A DNA stretch of 64,000 nt from VRUE01 sp963704515 (GCA_963704515.1 OY969913.1:2356001-2420000); one strand, 5' to 3'; numbered from the stretch's first letter, positions 35,573 to 44,263 are shown. Notes: generated from the letters alone by a model not told the origin. Program-made: numbers and translations.

Positions 35573-35707
35573 TCAGGGACTTCCCGGCGAAATAACGGCC
35601 ATCGGGCGAGGGACAGTCCCAGGCGCCTTGGGTATCCCCCCGCTGGATACAACGACAGCGAGGCCGAGCGCAATCGCGACGACCAAAGCAATTAGGTCGC
35701 TGCTCAT
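35573..35707 (-). CDS. Possible 44-residue single-TM protein
   Basis: ATG at 35707 opens MSSDLIALVVAIALGLAVVV followed by SSGGIPKAPG and stops at 35573. The first residues (SSDLIAL) resemble the start of the membrane segment in the protein at 50600 (SSDLIAV). The opposite strand at 35511-35620 also starts a protein-like stretch (PPRFELGQAVLVDQGLPGEI) that then degenerates, so this segment may hold gene debris next to the insertion sequence. Confidence 0.35.
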   Translation of the reverse strand: MSSDLIALVVAIALGLAVVVSSGGIPKAPGTVPRPMAVISPGSP

Positions 35708-35716
35708 CGACGCAAC

Positions 35717-36046
35717 CTACCGAGAGCAGAAAAAAATACCGCTATCAGCGACGGCGCCGGCCCGCTCGGCGACTGCAGCCAGCGGAAGCACGGGGACGAG
35801 CACGCGAAAGGGATGCGCCGTCGCGCCCTCCCCGCGCTGCTCGGCCATGTCGCAGGTGGGCGTGGTCAGCAGGCCGTAGGCGAAGCCGACCTCGCCGACG
35901 AAGTGCTTGCCGTCCTCGGCCCGGTAGAGCGTCGTCGGCTGGTCGCCGAACGGGATCGCCTCGAAGAGGTCGCCGGCGAACAGCGCCGTCGACCAGGGAG
36001 CGGTCCAGTACTGCTCGTCGTGTGGTCGGTGCTCTCCGGGTCCCAT
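35717..36046 (-). CDS. Hypothetical protein, possibly 3' truncated
   Basis: 109 residues: DEQYWTAPWSTALFAGDLFE, AIPFGDQPTTLY, VGEVGFAYGLLTTPTCDMAE and HPFRVLVPVLPLAAVAERAG. The well-ordered sequence stops being protein-like after AERAG and ends with DSGIFFCSR, which looks like read-through into unrelated DNA; relatives may be longer. No function recognised. Confidence 0.5.
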   Translation of the reverse strand: MGPGEHRPHDEQYWTAPWSTALFAGDLFEAIPFGDQPTTLYRAEDGKHFVGEVGFAYGLLTTPTCDMAEQRGEGATAHPFRVLVPVLPLAAVAERAGAVADSGIFFCSR

Positions 36047-36098
36047 TGCTCGCTGTCCTTCACGGGCCTCGAACCCTACGACCGGGGGACGACGAACC

Positions 36099-36332
36099 TC
36101 AGTCGATCGAGCGGGCGCGGGTCACGGGGACAACGTCGTCGTCCTCGCGCAGCGGCGCGAAGCCGCTGAACATCTGCGTGCGCATCGCCTCCACGTCCTC
36201 CGCTCGGAAGCGCCGCACCCCGCTCGGGAGCCGAACCGCGCGCAGAAGACCACGCTCCTCCCAGCGGCGGACCGTGTTCTCGTGGACACCCAGTGCTCGG
36301 GCGGCCTGTCGGACCTGCATCAGCTGCGCCAT
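36099..36332 (-). CDS. MerR/excisionase-type HTH protein
   Basis: 77 residues from the ATG at 36332 (an upstream ATG at 36368 is also possible). The HTH reads MQVRQAARALGVHENTVRRW and EERGLLRAVRLPSGVRRF, the family's DNA-binding wing. Such small proteins act as excisionases or MerR-like regulators; in this accessory region either is possible. Confidence 0.78.
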   Translation of the reverse strand: MAQLMQVRQAARALGVHENTVRRWEERGLLRAVRLPSGVRRFRAEDVEAMRTQMFSGFAPLREDDDVVPVTRARSID

Positions 36333-36388
36333 GCGGCCAAGGGTAGGCGAAAAGAGCAAAAATGTCAATATGGGTGAGATGGTGGACT

Positions 36389-36592
36389 TTATCCCCGATC
36401 ACCACCCCAAGGGCGGTCCCGGCCGGCAGCGATCTCCTGCCGCTGTCGTTCGAACTCCGTCCGGAACTCGGAATCTTCCTCGAGCCGTCGAGCGAGTCGC
36501 CGGTCGTAGTAGGACTCGACCATCCTTGGAAAATCGGGGTTGCGAGCGGTTCGCTCGTCGATCAGCTCGTCGAGAAATTCACGGTCGGGCAC
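36389..36592 (-). CDS. Small protein sharing a helix with the XRE protein at 39545
   Basis: 67 residues. The segment YYDRRLARRLEEDSEFRTEF followed by ERQRQEI closely matches HHDRRLARRLDEDPEFRVEF and ERQRWEV in the antitoxin-like protein at 39545, but the HTH is absent here. Probably a truncated relative or a stand-alone form of that helical domain. Confidence 0.5.
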   Translation of the reverse strand: MPDREFLDELIDERTARNPDFPRMVESYYDRRLARRLEEDSEFRTEFERQRQEIAAGRDRPWGGDRG

Positions 36593-36664
36593 TTCACGCT
36601 CCTTTCGCTCTGCCCCGCATCGGTCTTGGCTGAACGGTCATCGGGGCACACCAAGACAACACAA

Positions 36665-36895
36665 CTACTCAGCTTCGCCGAGTAGCGCCTCTTGTCGAGC
36701 AGCCTTGATGTCGGCGATCTCGATCGGCGGCAGCTCGTCGGCAAGTGCTCCCACCGGCCAGGGCTGATCCTGACCGCTTCCGGCGGGCTTGGGCAGGACG
36801 TCCACCGCACCGCCAACCTCCAGCCCAGAGGCATCGGCCGCCGGCACAACGACGACGAGGGCCCCGTTTCGGCGCTTCCCGATCATCTTGGCCAT
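36665..36895 (-). CDS. AbrB/SpoVT-like small protein (antitoxin-like)
   Basis: 76 residues from the ATG at 36895: MIGKRRNGALVVVVPAADAS, GLEVGGAVDVLPKPAG, then an acidic tail (IEIADIKAARQEALLGEAE). The swapped-hairpin pattern fits an AbrB-type antitoxin. The next gene on the strand (36389) has no toxin signature, so the partner is unclear. Confidence 0.55.
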   Translation of the reverse strand: MAKMIGKRRNGALVVVVPAADASGLEVGGAVDVLPKPAGSGQDQPWPVGALADELPPIEIADIKAARQEALLGEAE

Positions 36896-37011
36896 GAACC
36901 CAAGGTACCGTGCCACCCCGTGGGGACAGGAATTGCCCCACCCGGGTTTCATGTGCGGGCAGATCGAGGGGCCCCAGGGCCAAGCACCTCGATCCGTGTC
37001 AAGCTGAGTCG

Positions 37012-37155
37012 ATGGCCCACCACAAGCGCAAGCGCCCGAAGCATCGACGCAACGGCTGCCTGCTGTGCAAGCCGCACAAGCTGCCTGCCAATGTCAAGGC
37101 GGAGCGTCGGCGGGATCGGAGCCGATGGACCAGCCACGAGAGAGCCGCCTGGTAG
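37012..37155 (+). CDS. Small basic Cys-pair protein (MAHHKRKRPK family)
   Basis: 47 residues starting MAHHKRKRPKHRRNGCLLCK followed by PHK. The HHKR(K/G)RPKN-R-GCLxCKP(H/W)K pattern is a small conserved bacterial family I recognise; the CxxC may bind zinc. Function unknown. Confidence 0.6.
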   Translation: MAHHKRKRPKHRRNGCLLCKPHKLPANVKAERRRDRSRWTSHERAAW

Positions 37156-37198
37156 CGACGGCGTGCCGAGGCACCGCGCCCCGTTAGGTTGCCGACCG

Positions 37199-37549
37199 AT
37201 GGCGCTGCCGGCCGAGGTCTTGGATCCCGCGATATCGCTCGTCGCGACCTACTGCGCGACGAAGGTGCCCGCCGAGCACGACGAGAAGTTGCGAATCGAG
37301 TACAAGGTCCGCGGAAACACGATCACGATCTACGAATGCCGCCCGCCCTGGCGGGAGGACTTTGGCCCGGACTGGACCAGGAAGCGAGTCTGCACTTTCG
37401 AGTGGGACCTGGGAACCCGCCTTTGGACGCTCTACGCGCGCGACCGAAACGACCGTCGACTGGAGTACCCGTACATCGAACCCGTGCGCGACCTGGCGCC
37501 GCTGCTCCGCGAGCTCGACAGCGATCCCACCTGCATCTTCTGGGGTTAG
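37199..37549 (+). CDS. DUF3024-like protein
   Basis: 116 residues from the ATG at 37199. The pattern TITIYECRPPWREDFGPDW, RKRVCTFEWDLGTRLWTLYA and RDRNDRRLEYPYIEPVRDLA matches DUF3024 proteins (ECRPPW and WTLYWRDRN). Function unknown. Confidence 0.68.
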   Translation: MALPAEVLDPAISLVATYCATKVPAEHDEKLRIEYKVRGNTITIYECRPPWREDFGPDWTRKRVCTFEWDLGTRLWTLYARDRNDRRLEYPYIEPVRDLAPLLRELDSDPTCIFWG

Positions 37550-37770
37550 GCGTCGAGTTGGGCGCCGTCCTGAAGATACCGCTACAGCGATTCGTCCCTA
37601 ACGGAGAGATCGTCGTGCCGGTAGAAGCGGCGCTTGATTTGGCTCCACAGAACGGAAAGCGGGGAGCGCGGTAGCGACGCCTGAAATCGGCGGCCGAGGC
37701 CACCGCGAGAACCCGACTTGAAATCGCAGCAGACGGCGCTACCTTCGCCGGCTCGCAAGGACATAGAGAT

Positions 37771-37824
37771 GGCCCCGGCGGCGCTCGAACGCCCCGGGGC
37801 CTGGCACCGAAGACAAGGCCTTCG
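37771..37824 (+). promoter_or_regulatory. Conserved hairpin leader upstream of the 37909 gene
   Basis: Arms GGCCCCGG (37771-37778) and CCGGGGCC (37794-37801) plus GGCG/CGCC inside pair around a 6-nt loop, with a single bulged C. A second stem CGAAGA/CCTTCG follows at 37808-37824. The same two-stem design, with the same bulge and a different loop, lies at 46440-46493 before the paralogue, so it is likely a functional RNA or terminator. Confidence 0.55.
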
Positions 37825-37908
37825 ATGCAAGCGAGACGGTACTCGCCACGCCCGCGCAGGGCGGCATCACCGGCAGCTCTCCGGTGCCCTACCCGAAGGG
37901 AGGGCACC

Positions 37909-38310
37909 ATGCCCGGCACCACCGCCAAGATCGACCGAGACCAGCGTGACCGCCTCTACGAGCTGGTCCGCAACCACCTCGGCGCCGTGGGCGACATCTG
38001 GATCGCCCTGGAGGAGACCGAGGATTTTGCCACCGCCGAACGCCTCGGCATCGAGTTCGGCGAAGACTTCCGCCTGCTCGAGAACATCGGCTGGGGCACC
38101 GAGGACGACCGCGACTCCTTCGACCTCACGATGCCGGCCCACGACCTGATGGAACTCCTCCAGCGCCTCCACGGCGAAGCCGAGCGAGTCCTGCTCGAAT
38201 CCATCACCGAGCGCGAGTCAAGAGAGGAAGACGCCGCCACCAACGAGCGCTTCCGCCTCGGCTACGACGCCTGCGAGGAACTGCTGGCCGACCTCGACCC
38301 GAGGAGCTGA
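37909..38310 (+). CDS. Unknown conserved family, copy 2 of 3
   Basis: 133 residues: IDRDQRDRLYELVRNHLGAV, GDIWIALEETEDFATAERLG, IEFGEDFRLLENIGWG, MPAHDLMELLQRLHGEAERV and a helical, acidic C-terminus. Mostly alpha-helical with no recognised motif. GGGAGGGCACC precedes the ATG. Full-length paralogue of 46594 and parent of the truncated copy at 29417. No function can be assigned. Confidence 0.7.
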   Translation: MPGTTAKIDRDQRDRLYELVRNHLGAVGDIWIALEETEDFATAERLGIEFGEDFRLLENIGWGTEDDRDSFDLTMPAHDLMELLQRLHGEAERVLLESITERESREEDAATNERFRLGYDACEELLADLDPRS

Positions 38311-38321
38311 CCACAGGGCAA

Positions 38322-38416
38322 GTGCGGCTTTTCGGGGGTCGAGGCGCAGGCCACAGGGAGGATGCGGGCTGCCGGCAGGTAGCTCGTACCCTGCCTCGGC
38401 CCCCGAGAAGCTGCGC
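38322..38416. repeat. Large imperfect inverted repeat downstream of the family gene
   Basis: Arm 1 (38322-38345) and arm 2 (38393-38416) are complementary over about 20 of 24 positions; the shared core is TTCTCGGGGG(C/T)CGAGGC. An inner stem GGTAGCTCGTACC is at the tip. Arm 1 and the next 23 bp recur at 29641-29688 after the truncated copy; arm 2 does not. Confidence 0.55.
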
Positions 38417-38448
38417 AGACCAGATGCGGACCACCGCGTGGGGAGTTG

Positions 38449-38688
38449 CTACTGCTTGGGTTTGGCGCTGACGGCAGCGTCAGACGGTTTCGGCGGCGGG
38501 GCGACTGGAGGCTTTCCTTTTCCAGTCATTGCCTTGCCCTCGTTTTGTGCCTGAAGGGTCATCCCCTCCTGAACCTTCGCCGTCATTCCAAGGGCAATCT
38601 CCTCGCCGGTGGGAGCCGCGACCAAGTGAATAGCCTTCTCCTCGGTCCCGCCCTTCTCGGCGGACTCGTCACTACCGGCCATCGGCAC
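38449..38688 (-). CDS. Hypothetical small soluble protein
   Basis: 79 residues, charged and low in hydrophobics (GGTEEKAIHLVAAPTGEEIA, MTAKVQEGMTLQAQNEGKAM) with a Pro/Lys tail. No family recognised; composition does not look like a shadow of another gene. The 180 bp between this and 38867 show nothing clear. Confidence 0.4.
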   Translation of the reverse strand: MPMAGSDESAEKGGTEEKAIHLVAAPTGEEIALGMTAKVQEGMTLQAQNEGKAMTGKGKPPVAPPPKPSDAAVSAKPKQ

Positions 38689-38866
38689 GCCTTGTCGCGG
38701 CAGATGGTTTCGCGCTCGAAGCCGCGTCGGAGGGTTTCGGCGGCGGCTGCGTCGGGCGGAAGCCGTTGTTAGGCAGCGAAATACCGCCGCGCTTCTGAAT
38801 TGGCTGTTCGGGTCGCTCAGACATTTCTACGATTGTAGCCGTCCGCCAAGGCGTCGCCGCTTTCAG

Positions 38867-39535
38867 TCATTTGGCGTCCTGGGATGGCATGTAAGCCTCC
38901 ACGGAATGGATTTGGCCCTCCGCGATCCAGAGGCCAAGGCTGCCCTTGACCGGCCCTTCAAACCAGTCTTCGGAATCAAGCGCCCACCGCTCCTCGATGA
39001 AGAGATCACGCGTATGGGCCGTGTAGCCAGCGAGGCTCTTCCCTCCGAAATAGCCACCGACTACGCGACCGTCGTCTAGCGTGACCCGCAACATCAAGCC
39101 GTGTCCCGCTTTGGCCCCCGGACTCTCGCTGAAAAGCTGCTCCCAACCGGCCGGAACAGCATGTCCGGGGTCAATACCCGCGCGCTTCAAAAACCACGGG
39201 CGCAGCTCCCGGGACTTCTGCCATCGGCGGCCGAGCTCCGCAATCACCGCGGGCAAGATGAAAAGGCCGACGACCGCCAACAGGAGATAGACGCCGATCG
39301 CGTCGTGCCCTGCGTAAAGGCGCGAAATATCGTCGCGTCCCAACCCGCCCACAACCCAGGCCATGCCGAGCACGACGTAGATGATCGAACTGAAATAGAG
39401 AGCGTTCAGCAACCGCTCGAACGGAGAGTCCTGTCCCTTTACTCGATAGGTCCGCTCCCGCATAAGCAACGTGACGAACCCCGGCAGGACGAAGACGGCG
39501 ATTATGAGCAGCGCGGTGCCAGTCTGCGGAGCCAT
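38867..39535 (-). CDS. DUF6338-like membrane protein
   Basis: 222 residues. Three N-terminal TM segments (LLIIAVFVLPGFVTLLM, LNALYFSSIIYVVLGMAWVV, VYLLLAVVGLFILPAVIAEL) and a cytoplasmic domain with VTLDDGRVVGGYFGGKSLAG and RDLFIEERWALD. This layout is that of DUF6338 proteins as I recall them. It begins 9 bp after the stop of the XRE gene, so it is probably the last gene of the TIGR04141 operon. Confidence 0.62.
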   Translation of the reverse strand: MAPQTGTALLIIAVFVLPGFVTLLMRERTYRVKGQDSPFERLLNALYFSSIIYVVLGMAWVVGGLGRDDISRLYAGHDAIGVYLLLAVVGLFILPAVIAELGRRWQKSRELRPWFLKRAGIDPGHAVPAGWEQLFSESPGAKAGHGLMLRVTLDDGRVVGGYFGGKSLAGYTAHTRDLFIEERWALDSEDWFEGPVKGSLGLWIAEGQIHSVEAYMPSQDAK

Positions 39536-39544
39536 GTACGAAGT

Positions 39545-39904
39545 TTATTGTCTTAGGCGGACTGATCCGGGTGCGGATGGCGCATTGGCATCATCGACCG
39601 GCACGACCTCCACCCTGGCCCCGAGAGCATCGGCCAAAGCCGCCACGGTCTTCAGCTCGGGGTTCACATGCGCCGTAAAGAACCGGCGGATACTCGACGG
39701 CTCCTTCCCGATCACCCGCGCCAGCTCAGCCTTTGACATCCCAGCTCCCTCCCGCAGCTCGTCGAGCTTCTGGACCACAGCGTCGACTTGAGCGACCTCC
39801 CACCGCTGCCGCTCAAACTCCACCCGGAACTCGGGGTCTTCGTCGAGCCGCCGAGCCAGTCGCCGATCATGGTGAGTGGCGTCGAAGTTTGGTCCCACGT
39901 TCAC
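39545..39904 (-). CDS. XRE-family HTH protein (HigA-like antitoxin)
   Basis: 119 residues from a GTG. An N-terminal helical stretch (DRRLARRLDEDPEFRVEFER) precedes the HTH (LREGAGMSKAELARVIGKEP, SSIRRFFTAHVNPELKTVAA). This is the organisation of HigA-type antitoxins. The expected HigB-type toxin is not adjacent; the upstream neighbour is the 534-residue TIGR04141 protein. Confidence 0.78.
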   Translation of the reverse strand: MNVGPNFDATHHDRRLARRLDEDPEFRVEFERQRWEVAQVDAVVQKLDELREGAGMSKAELARVIGKEPSSIRRFFTAHVNPELKTVAALADALGARVEVVPVDDANAPSAPGSVRLRQ

Positions 39905-39949
39905 ACCGTAGCACAGAAGTTACGGCCCGCGGGCGGAGGCCGAGACGCC

Positions 39950-41554
39950 CTATGCCATCTCGCGCACTTCCGCGATGGACACCCTGATCCCAAATGCTTG
40001 CAAGCTACGCACGGTGCTACAGAGGTTGACCAAGCTGAAAAATGGCAAGGTGTATGGATTGTCATTCTGCGGGGTGGCCCGCGTGATGACCACGTAACCG
40101 ACCTCGTAATCCTCTGGTCGGGGCCGTCCATCGGGAAGTACGGCAGTGAAACTAGAGTCGATCCGGTCAACAAGTTCACGAGATGCAGTTCGGAAAGGTT
40201 GGTCGCCCAGCATCAGCTGCGCAGCAATGGCGCCCTGGGCAAACAGATGGCTGAGGGTCGATGAGTAGCCCCGCCGCTTGACATGAACGAGTTGCCGGTT
40301 TCGCGAAAGCAAATCGCAGAGCTCGATACCGCTACGGCCCGTCACGTAGACGAGCTCACGATCGAGGTTGAGGCAGTCGCATTGCCCCGCGGCTAGTTGG
40401 TTGTAGTCCTTCTCCTCGATGCCCGCAGGAGCTTCTGGAAGGTCAAGATTGAGTGGCGTCATTTCCTCGACAAGGTCAATCGTTTCCTGCTGGAAATCGG
40501 AGCTGACCCGAAACCAGTCGCCTCCACTGAGAACGTAGAGATAATCGTCCCGCTCCGTCTCGTAAACGATGCACTTGTAGATAGACCAAAAGTCGAGCAT
40601 TTGCTCTCCTTCGGCCTCAAAGGCAACGATCCGATCTGATTTTAGGCGGTCAACGCTGAGCTCTTGCTGTTGTTTATCACTAAGAGATTGGAGGTAAACG
40701 CTGATCCGCGGGTCGGTGTCCAGCTCCTCACCTCGCAAGGTGGAATAGGCAAAGCCGGCAAGACGCAGCGGATCAACGACCTCCGGCGGAGCAAGGTGAA
40801 GGTTGTCGAGATGGCGGTCTTTGAGATCGTCAACAAGCTGTTCGTTCAGTTCATATTTCAGGGCCGCATCCTTGACTGGGCGGAGCTTGTCCACCCACGG
40901 GAACTGCTCCCGATAGTCCTCAGATTCATACGCAGCCAGCAGCCGGCTTGCGAGATCAGGAAGGTCCTCCATCTGCGCACGGCAAGACACTGCAAGCCGA
41001 TCGGCGCCAGCGAGATTGCGCGCGAGATTTTCATCACGAGGTGGACCCGAAACAGCACGAACAAGGTCGCGGGCAACGTCTAGCCCGAAATCCTCGAAAT
41101 CAGACTCACGCGAAGCATTGCGCCGGGTATGCATCGTCCGCTCGTCGATCGTCCGAGCATCAACGCTCCGTATTCGGTCGGCGTCAACGCTGTTGAGCAC
41201 AACCCGTAGACCAAAATCGTGCTCAAACGCTTCTGGCTCTAGAAGATGGCGACCTTGGCCAAACGCCAACGCAAAGCGGCGATCGGCTGCCTCGAAGAAG
41301 AACAGCGCTCCGGTCGATGCATTGACAAGTCGATCGAATTCACCCGAGCGGAGCACATAGGGCGATACGTAATCTCGCCACCAGGGAGGCTTGCGGTTCG
41401 GTGAGCCGACGACCAAGAGGCCATCGACGTCAACGGCTTTACGAGTCTCGTGGCGAGACACGCTGTCCCCGTCTCGGAGCGCATCGTCCCAGGACCCAAT
41501 CTCCTCGCGCAGAAGAAAGATCGAAAGCGTGCGGAGCCTGGGCTTACGAGCCAT
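39950..41554 (-). CDS. TIGR04141/DUF6119 sporadically distributed protein
   Basis: 534 residues. Recognised by the N-terminus LRTLSIFLLREEIGSWDDAL, the block ALFFFEAADRRFALAFGQGR followed by HLLEPEAFEHDFGLRVVLN, and the C-terminal part DYEVGYVVITRATPQNDNPY with LPFFSLVNL. This family is patchy in genomes and typical of islands; its biochemical role is unknown. It starts 12 bp after a 67-residue gene and is followed by an HTH and a membrane protein, suggesting a four-gene unit. Confidence 0.78.
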   Translation of the reverse strand: MARKPRLRTLSIFLLREEIGSWDDALRDGDSVSRHETRKAVDVDGLLVVGSPNRKPPWWRDYVSPYVLRSGEFDRLVNASTGALFFFEAADRRFALAFGQGRHLLEPEAFEHDFGLRVVLNSVDADRIRSVDARTIDERTMHTRRNASRESDFEDFGLDVARDLVRAVSGPPRDENLARNLAGADRLAVSCRAQMEDLPDLASRLLAAYESEDYREQFPWVDKLRPVKDAALKYELNEQLVDDLKDRHLDNLHLAPPEVVDPLRLAGFAYSTLRGEELDTDPRISVYLQSLSDKQQQELSVDRLKSDRIVAFEAEGEQMLDFWSIYKCIVYETERDDYLYVLSGGDWFRVSSDFQQETIDLVEEMTPLNLDLPEAPAGIEEKDYNQLAAGQCDCLNLDRELVYVTGRSGIELCDLLSRNRQLVHVKRRGYSSTLSHLFAQGAIAAQLMLGDQPFRTASRELVDRIDSSFTAVLPDGRPRPEDYEVGYVVITRATPQNDNPYTLPFFSLVNLCSTVRSLQAFGIRVSIAEVREMA

Positions 41555-41565
41555 CTGAGATGGGA

Positions 41566-41769
41566 CTAACGAGCGTTGAGGTAATCGACGAAGTCCTGCA
41601 CGGAGAGTCGCTTCGCGTTGGGCTCTCGGGTGCTACCCCGAGCCCAGCGCACCGTCGCCTGGCCAAACCAGAGGCGGCCCAGGTTCTTGCCCTCCTCGTC
41701 ACGGATACGGATTAGGACTCCGCTATTGCCGACATCAACCTCGGGTATTCCCTCAATCGTCACCCTCAT
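41566..41769 (-). CDS. Small protein upstream of the TIGR04141 gene
   Basis: 67 residues: VDVGNSGVLIRIRDEEGKNL, GRLWFGQATVRWARGSTREP and KRLSVQDFVDYLNAR. Compact beta-rich sequence, no family recognised. It sits 11 bp before the TIGR04141 gene in the same direction and is probably its partner. Confidence 0.6.
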   Translation of the reverse strand: MRVTIEGIPEVDVGNSGVLIRIRDEEGKNLGRLWFGQATVRWARGSTREPNAKRLSVQDFVDYLNAR

Positions 41770-42472
41770 TGTTCTCCTCCTGCCGTCGATGGAACGCAGC
41801 GGTCACGTTCCCCGCGGGGAACGGTCGCCGAGCTGGAGCTGGCTCTACGGCCCGAATCCTATGCGGTTTCAGTGATTCGTTCGATCAATCTAAATAAACA
41901 TGACAGTACGCTGGAGTTGGCGTCGAATGACGCCCAAAGCGAAGTTCCTGGAACAGCGACATATGACGCAATTCGTCCTTCTCAACGACAAAGGGAGTGA
42001 GACATGGTCGGCGATCGGTCAAGGAACATCCTTGTGAGTTCGTTCTGCGGGTCATCCTGCGGTTCGCGCCAACCTCGTTCTGCGCCTCGCTCTCCACCTC
42101 GTTCTGCGCCTCGCACCCGGATTTTGGGAACGCACCGCGTTCCCCTTCGTGAAGGCGATTGCGGGGATCGGGCGACGCTGACTTCCTACTTCTCAACCCC
42201 TGTCAACGGCCCGGTGCACAGCGCCGACTACTTACTCCCCCATCCACCTGTATCGCGTGGTCTCTCGATCCGGTCCAGTGGTGGTCGTTCTGCCGGCCAT
42301 CGGTGCGTCCGATTCGCCGCCACCCTCGCTGCCGCTCTGGTGGTTTTCGCTTCCTCGTCCCCGACCTCGCCGCGCTTGTTGGCTGTGGCTCGGCTGGGCG
42401 ATTTTGACTGACTCGGATAAGCCCGACACAATGAATCGCGATGGGTCTTGAGACGACGATGGAGGCGATCTG
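41770..42472. other. 703-bp stretch without a supported gene
   Basis: No reading frame here has a ribosome site, coding look or recognisable product. A direct repeat CTCGTTCTGCGCCTCGC occurs twice 24 bp apart near 42084-42115. It lies between the TIGR04141 operon and a large serine recombinase, so it could contain an attachment site, but none can be defined. Confidence 0.5.
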
Positions 42473-44263
42473 ATGGCTGCTGAGAGGCGGTCGCGGTCGG
42501 CTGCGGGCGCGGGGCGGCGCTTTGCCTGGTACGGGCGGCTCTCGACCAAGGACAAGCAGGACCCGACGCTCTCCTTTCCCTCGCAGCGGGAGGCTTGTGC
42601 GACGAAGGCCGAGGAGCTGGGCGGGGAGATCGTCTGCGAGTTCACCGACCAGGAGGCCGGGCGACGGGACGATCGTGCCGGGTGGGCGGAGCTGCTGCGG
42701 GAGGCCAAGGAGCAGGATGCGCGGCGCTTCGATGCGGTGATCGTCTACGGGACCTCGCGGCTGAGCCGTGACCTGTTCCATGCGCTGACTTACGAGCGGG
42801 AGATGACGCGGGCCGGCGTCGAGGTCTTCTACGCGCTGACGGCCGGCGATCAGACCAGCCCCGAGGGACGGCTGATCCGCCACATGTTCCAGGCGCTCGA
42901 CCAGTTCGAGGTCGAGAAGCTGGGTCGCGAAGTGCGGCGCGGGCAGAAGCAGAACACGCGGCAGGGCTATCGCAATGGCGGCAGGGCGCCCTACGGCTAC
43001 CGCCTGCGGCATGAGGCCCATCCCGACCCGGCACGGGCGAAGGCGGGCGATACGAAGTCGCGCCTCGTCGTCGATCCCGAGCAGGGGCCGGTGATCGCCG
43101 AGATATTCGATCGCTTCCTCGCCGGCGCCGGATACAAGGAGATCGCCAACGAGCTGAACCGGCCCGGCGGTCCGCCGCCTCCCTCCCACGTCGATTCCAA
43201 GCGCAACACCTCGGGCAAGTGGGCGAAGACGACGATCAAGTCGATGCTCGAAAACCCCACCTACACCGGCCGCCTCTACTGGAACCGGCTCGACTCACGC
43301 GCCCACAAGCAGGGCGTCGGGCCTGTTGTGCGGCGCGAGAAGGACGAATGGGTCGAAGCAGACGAGCGCCACGAGGCGCTGATCTCAGACGAGCAGTTCG
43401 AGCGGGCGCAGGCCGAGATGCAGCGGCGCAGCACCGGGCAGGGCGGCAATCGCCGTCGCCGCCCACAGAAGCGGCCGTACCTGCTGCGTGGCATCGTCCA
43501 CTGCGCCACCGGCCACAATCCGCTGCGGATGCAGGGCCGCTCGCGCAGGGGCGAGCCGACCTATTACACCTGCGGCTTCCGGGCCTCATACGGCGACAGG
43601 GCCGCCGAGGCTGTCGGACACGGCAAGTGGCAGTACGTCCGCGAGGACAGCCTCGCGACGCTGATCGACAGCTTCTTCGCCACGCGGATATTCGGCGTCG
43701 ACCGCCTCGCCCACTTTCGCCGCCAGAGTGCCAGCCTGACCGGCGAGCTGCGCGACCGGGATGGCGACAAGCGCAAGCGGATCGCCGGTCAGATCGCCGC
43801 GATCGAGCAGAAGATCGAGCGCCAGCTCGCGGCGATCGAGGCGGGCGTCGACCCGGTGGAGGTAGGCCGGCGAATCCGCGAGCTCAAGTCAGAGCGCGCC
43901 GAAGCGCGCTCGGTACTCGTCCAGATCGAAGACTCACAGCGCGACAGCACCGCCGTCGATCCCGATAAGGCTCGCGCAGTCCTCGACGCGCTCCCCGACC
44001 TGGGCAAACACCTCGTCGCCGCAGACCCGACCCTCCGCCGCGCAGTCTTCGACGCCTTCCGCCTCCACGTCGAGATCGACCGCAACGCTGGCCAGGTACG
44101 CCTGAAGGCGTTGGTGTCGAGCGCATTCGGCGATGCGAAAGACTTGAGCGACCTGGGAGGTGCAGGTGATCCGGCTCTCTCCGATAAGGCCATACCCCCA
44201 GCGAGACATAACTCGAACCACGTAGCGCGGGTCGCCGCCGACCCGGTTTCGCTGACACGGTAG
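42473..44263 (+). CDS. Large serine recombinase (integrase/resolvase family)
   Basis: 596 residues. Resolvase catalytic domain with the nucleophile S24 in WYGRLSTKDKQDPTLSFPSQ and the Arg-rich YGTSRLSRD; recombinase domain with RVPYGY-like GRAPYGYRLRHE and NPTYTGRLYWNR; a zinc-ribbon-like segment with HCATGH and YYTCGF; then a coiled coil (GQIAAIEQKIERQLAAIEAG). GGAGG lies before the ATG. Probable integrase of the island that contains the neighbouring genes. Confidence 0.9.
   Translation: MAAERRSRSAAGAGRRFAWYGRLSTKDKQDPTLSFPSQREACATKAEELGGEIVCEFTDQEAGRRDDRAGWAELLREAKEQDARRFDAVIVYGTSRLSRDLFHALTYEREMTRAGVEVFYALTAGDQTSPEGRLIRHMFQALDQFEVEKLGREVRRGQKQNTRQGYRNGGRAPYGYRLRHEAHPDPARAKAGDTKSRLVVDPEQGPVIAEIFDRFLAGAGYKEIANELNRPGGPPPPSHVDSKRNTSGKWAKTTIKSMLENPTYTGRLYWNRLDSRAHKQGVGPVVRREKDEWVEADERHEALISDEQFERAQAEMQRRSTGQGGNRRRRPQKRPYLLRGIVHCATGHNPLRMQGRSRRGEPTYYTCGFRASYGDRAAEAVGHGKWQYVREDSLATLIDSFFATRIFGVDRLAHFRRQSASLTGELRDRDGDKRKRIAGQIAAIEQKIERQLAAIEAGVDPVEVGRRIRELKSERAEARSVLVQIEDSQRDSTAVDPDKARAVLDALPDLGKHLVAADPTLRRAVFDAFRLHVEIDRNAGQVRLKALVSSAFGDAKDLSDLGGAGDPALSDKAIPPARHNSNHVARVAADPVSLTR

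Noticed and set aside
37555..37680. Short plus-strand frame ending in VPVEAALDLAPQNGKRGAR
   Set aside because: No start with a ribosome site and no family; could be a gene fragment but cannot be supported.
42004..42411. 135-residue frame before the serine recombinase
   Set aside because: Contains simple repeats, lacks coding-like composition and ribosome site.
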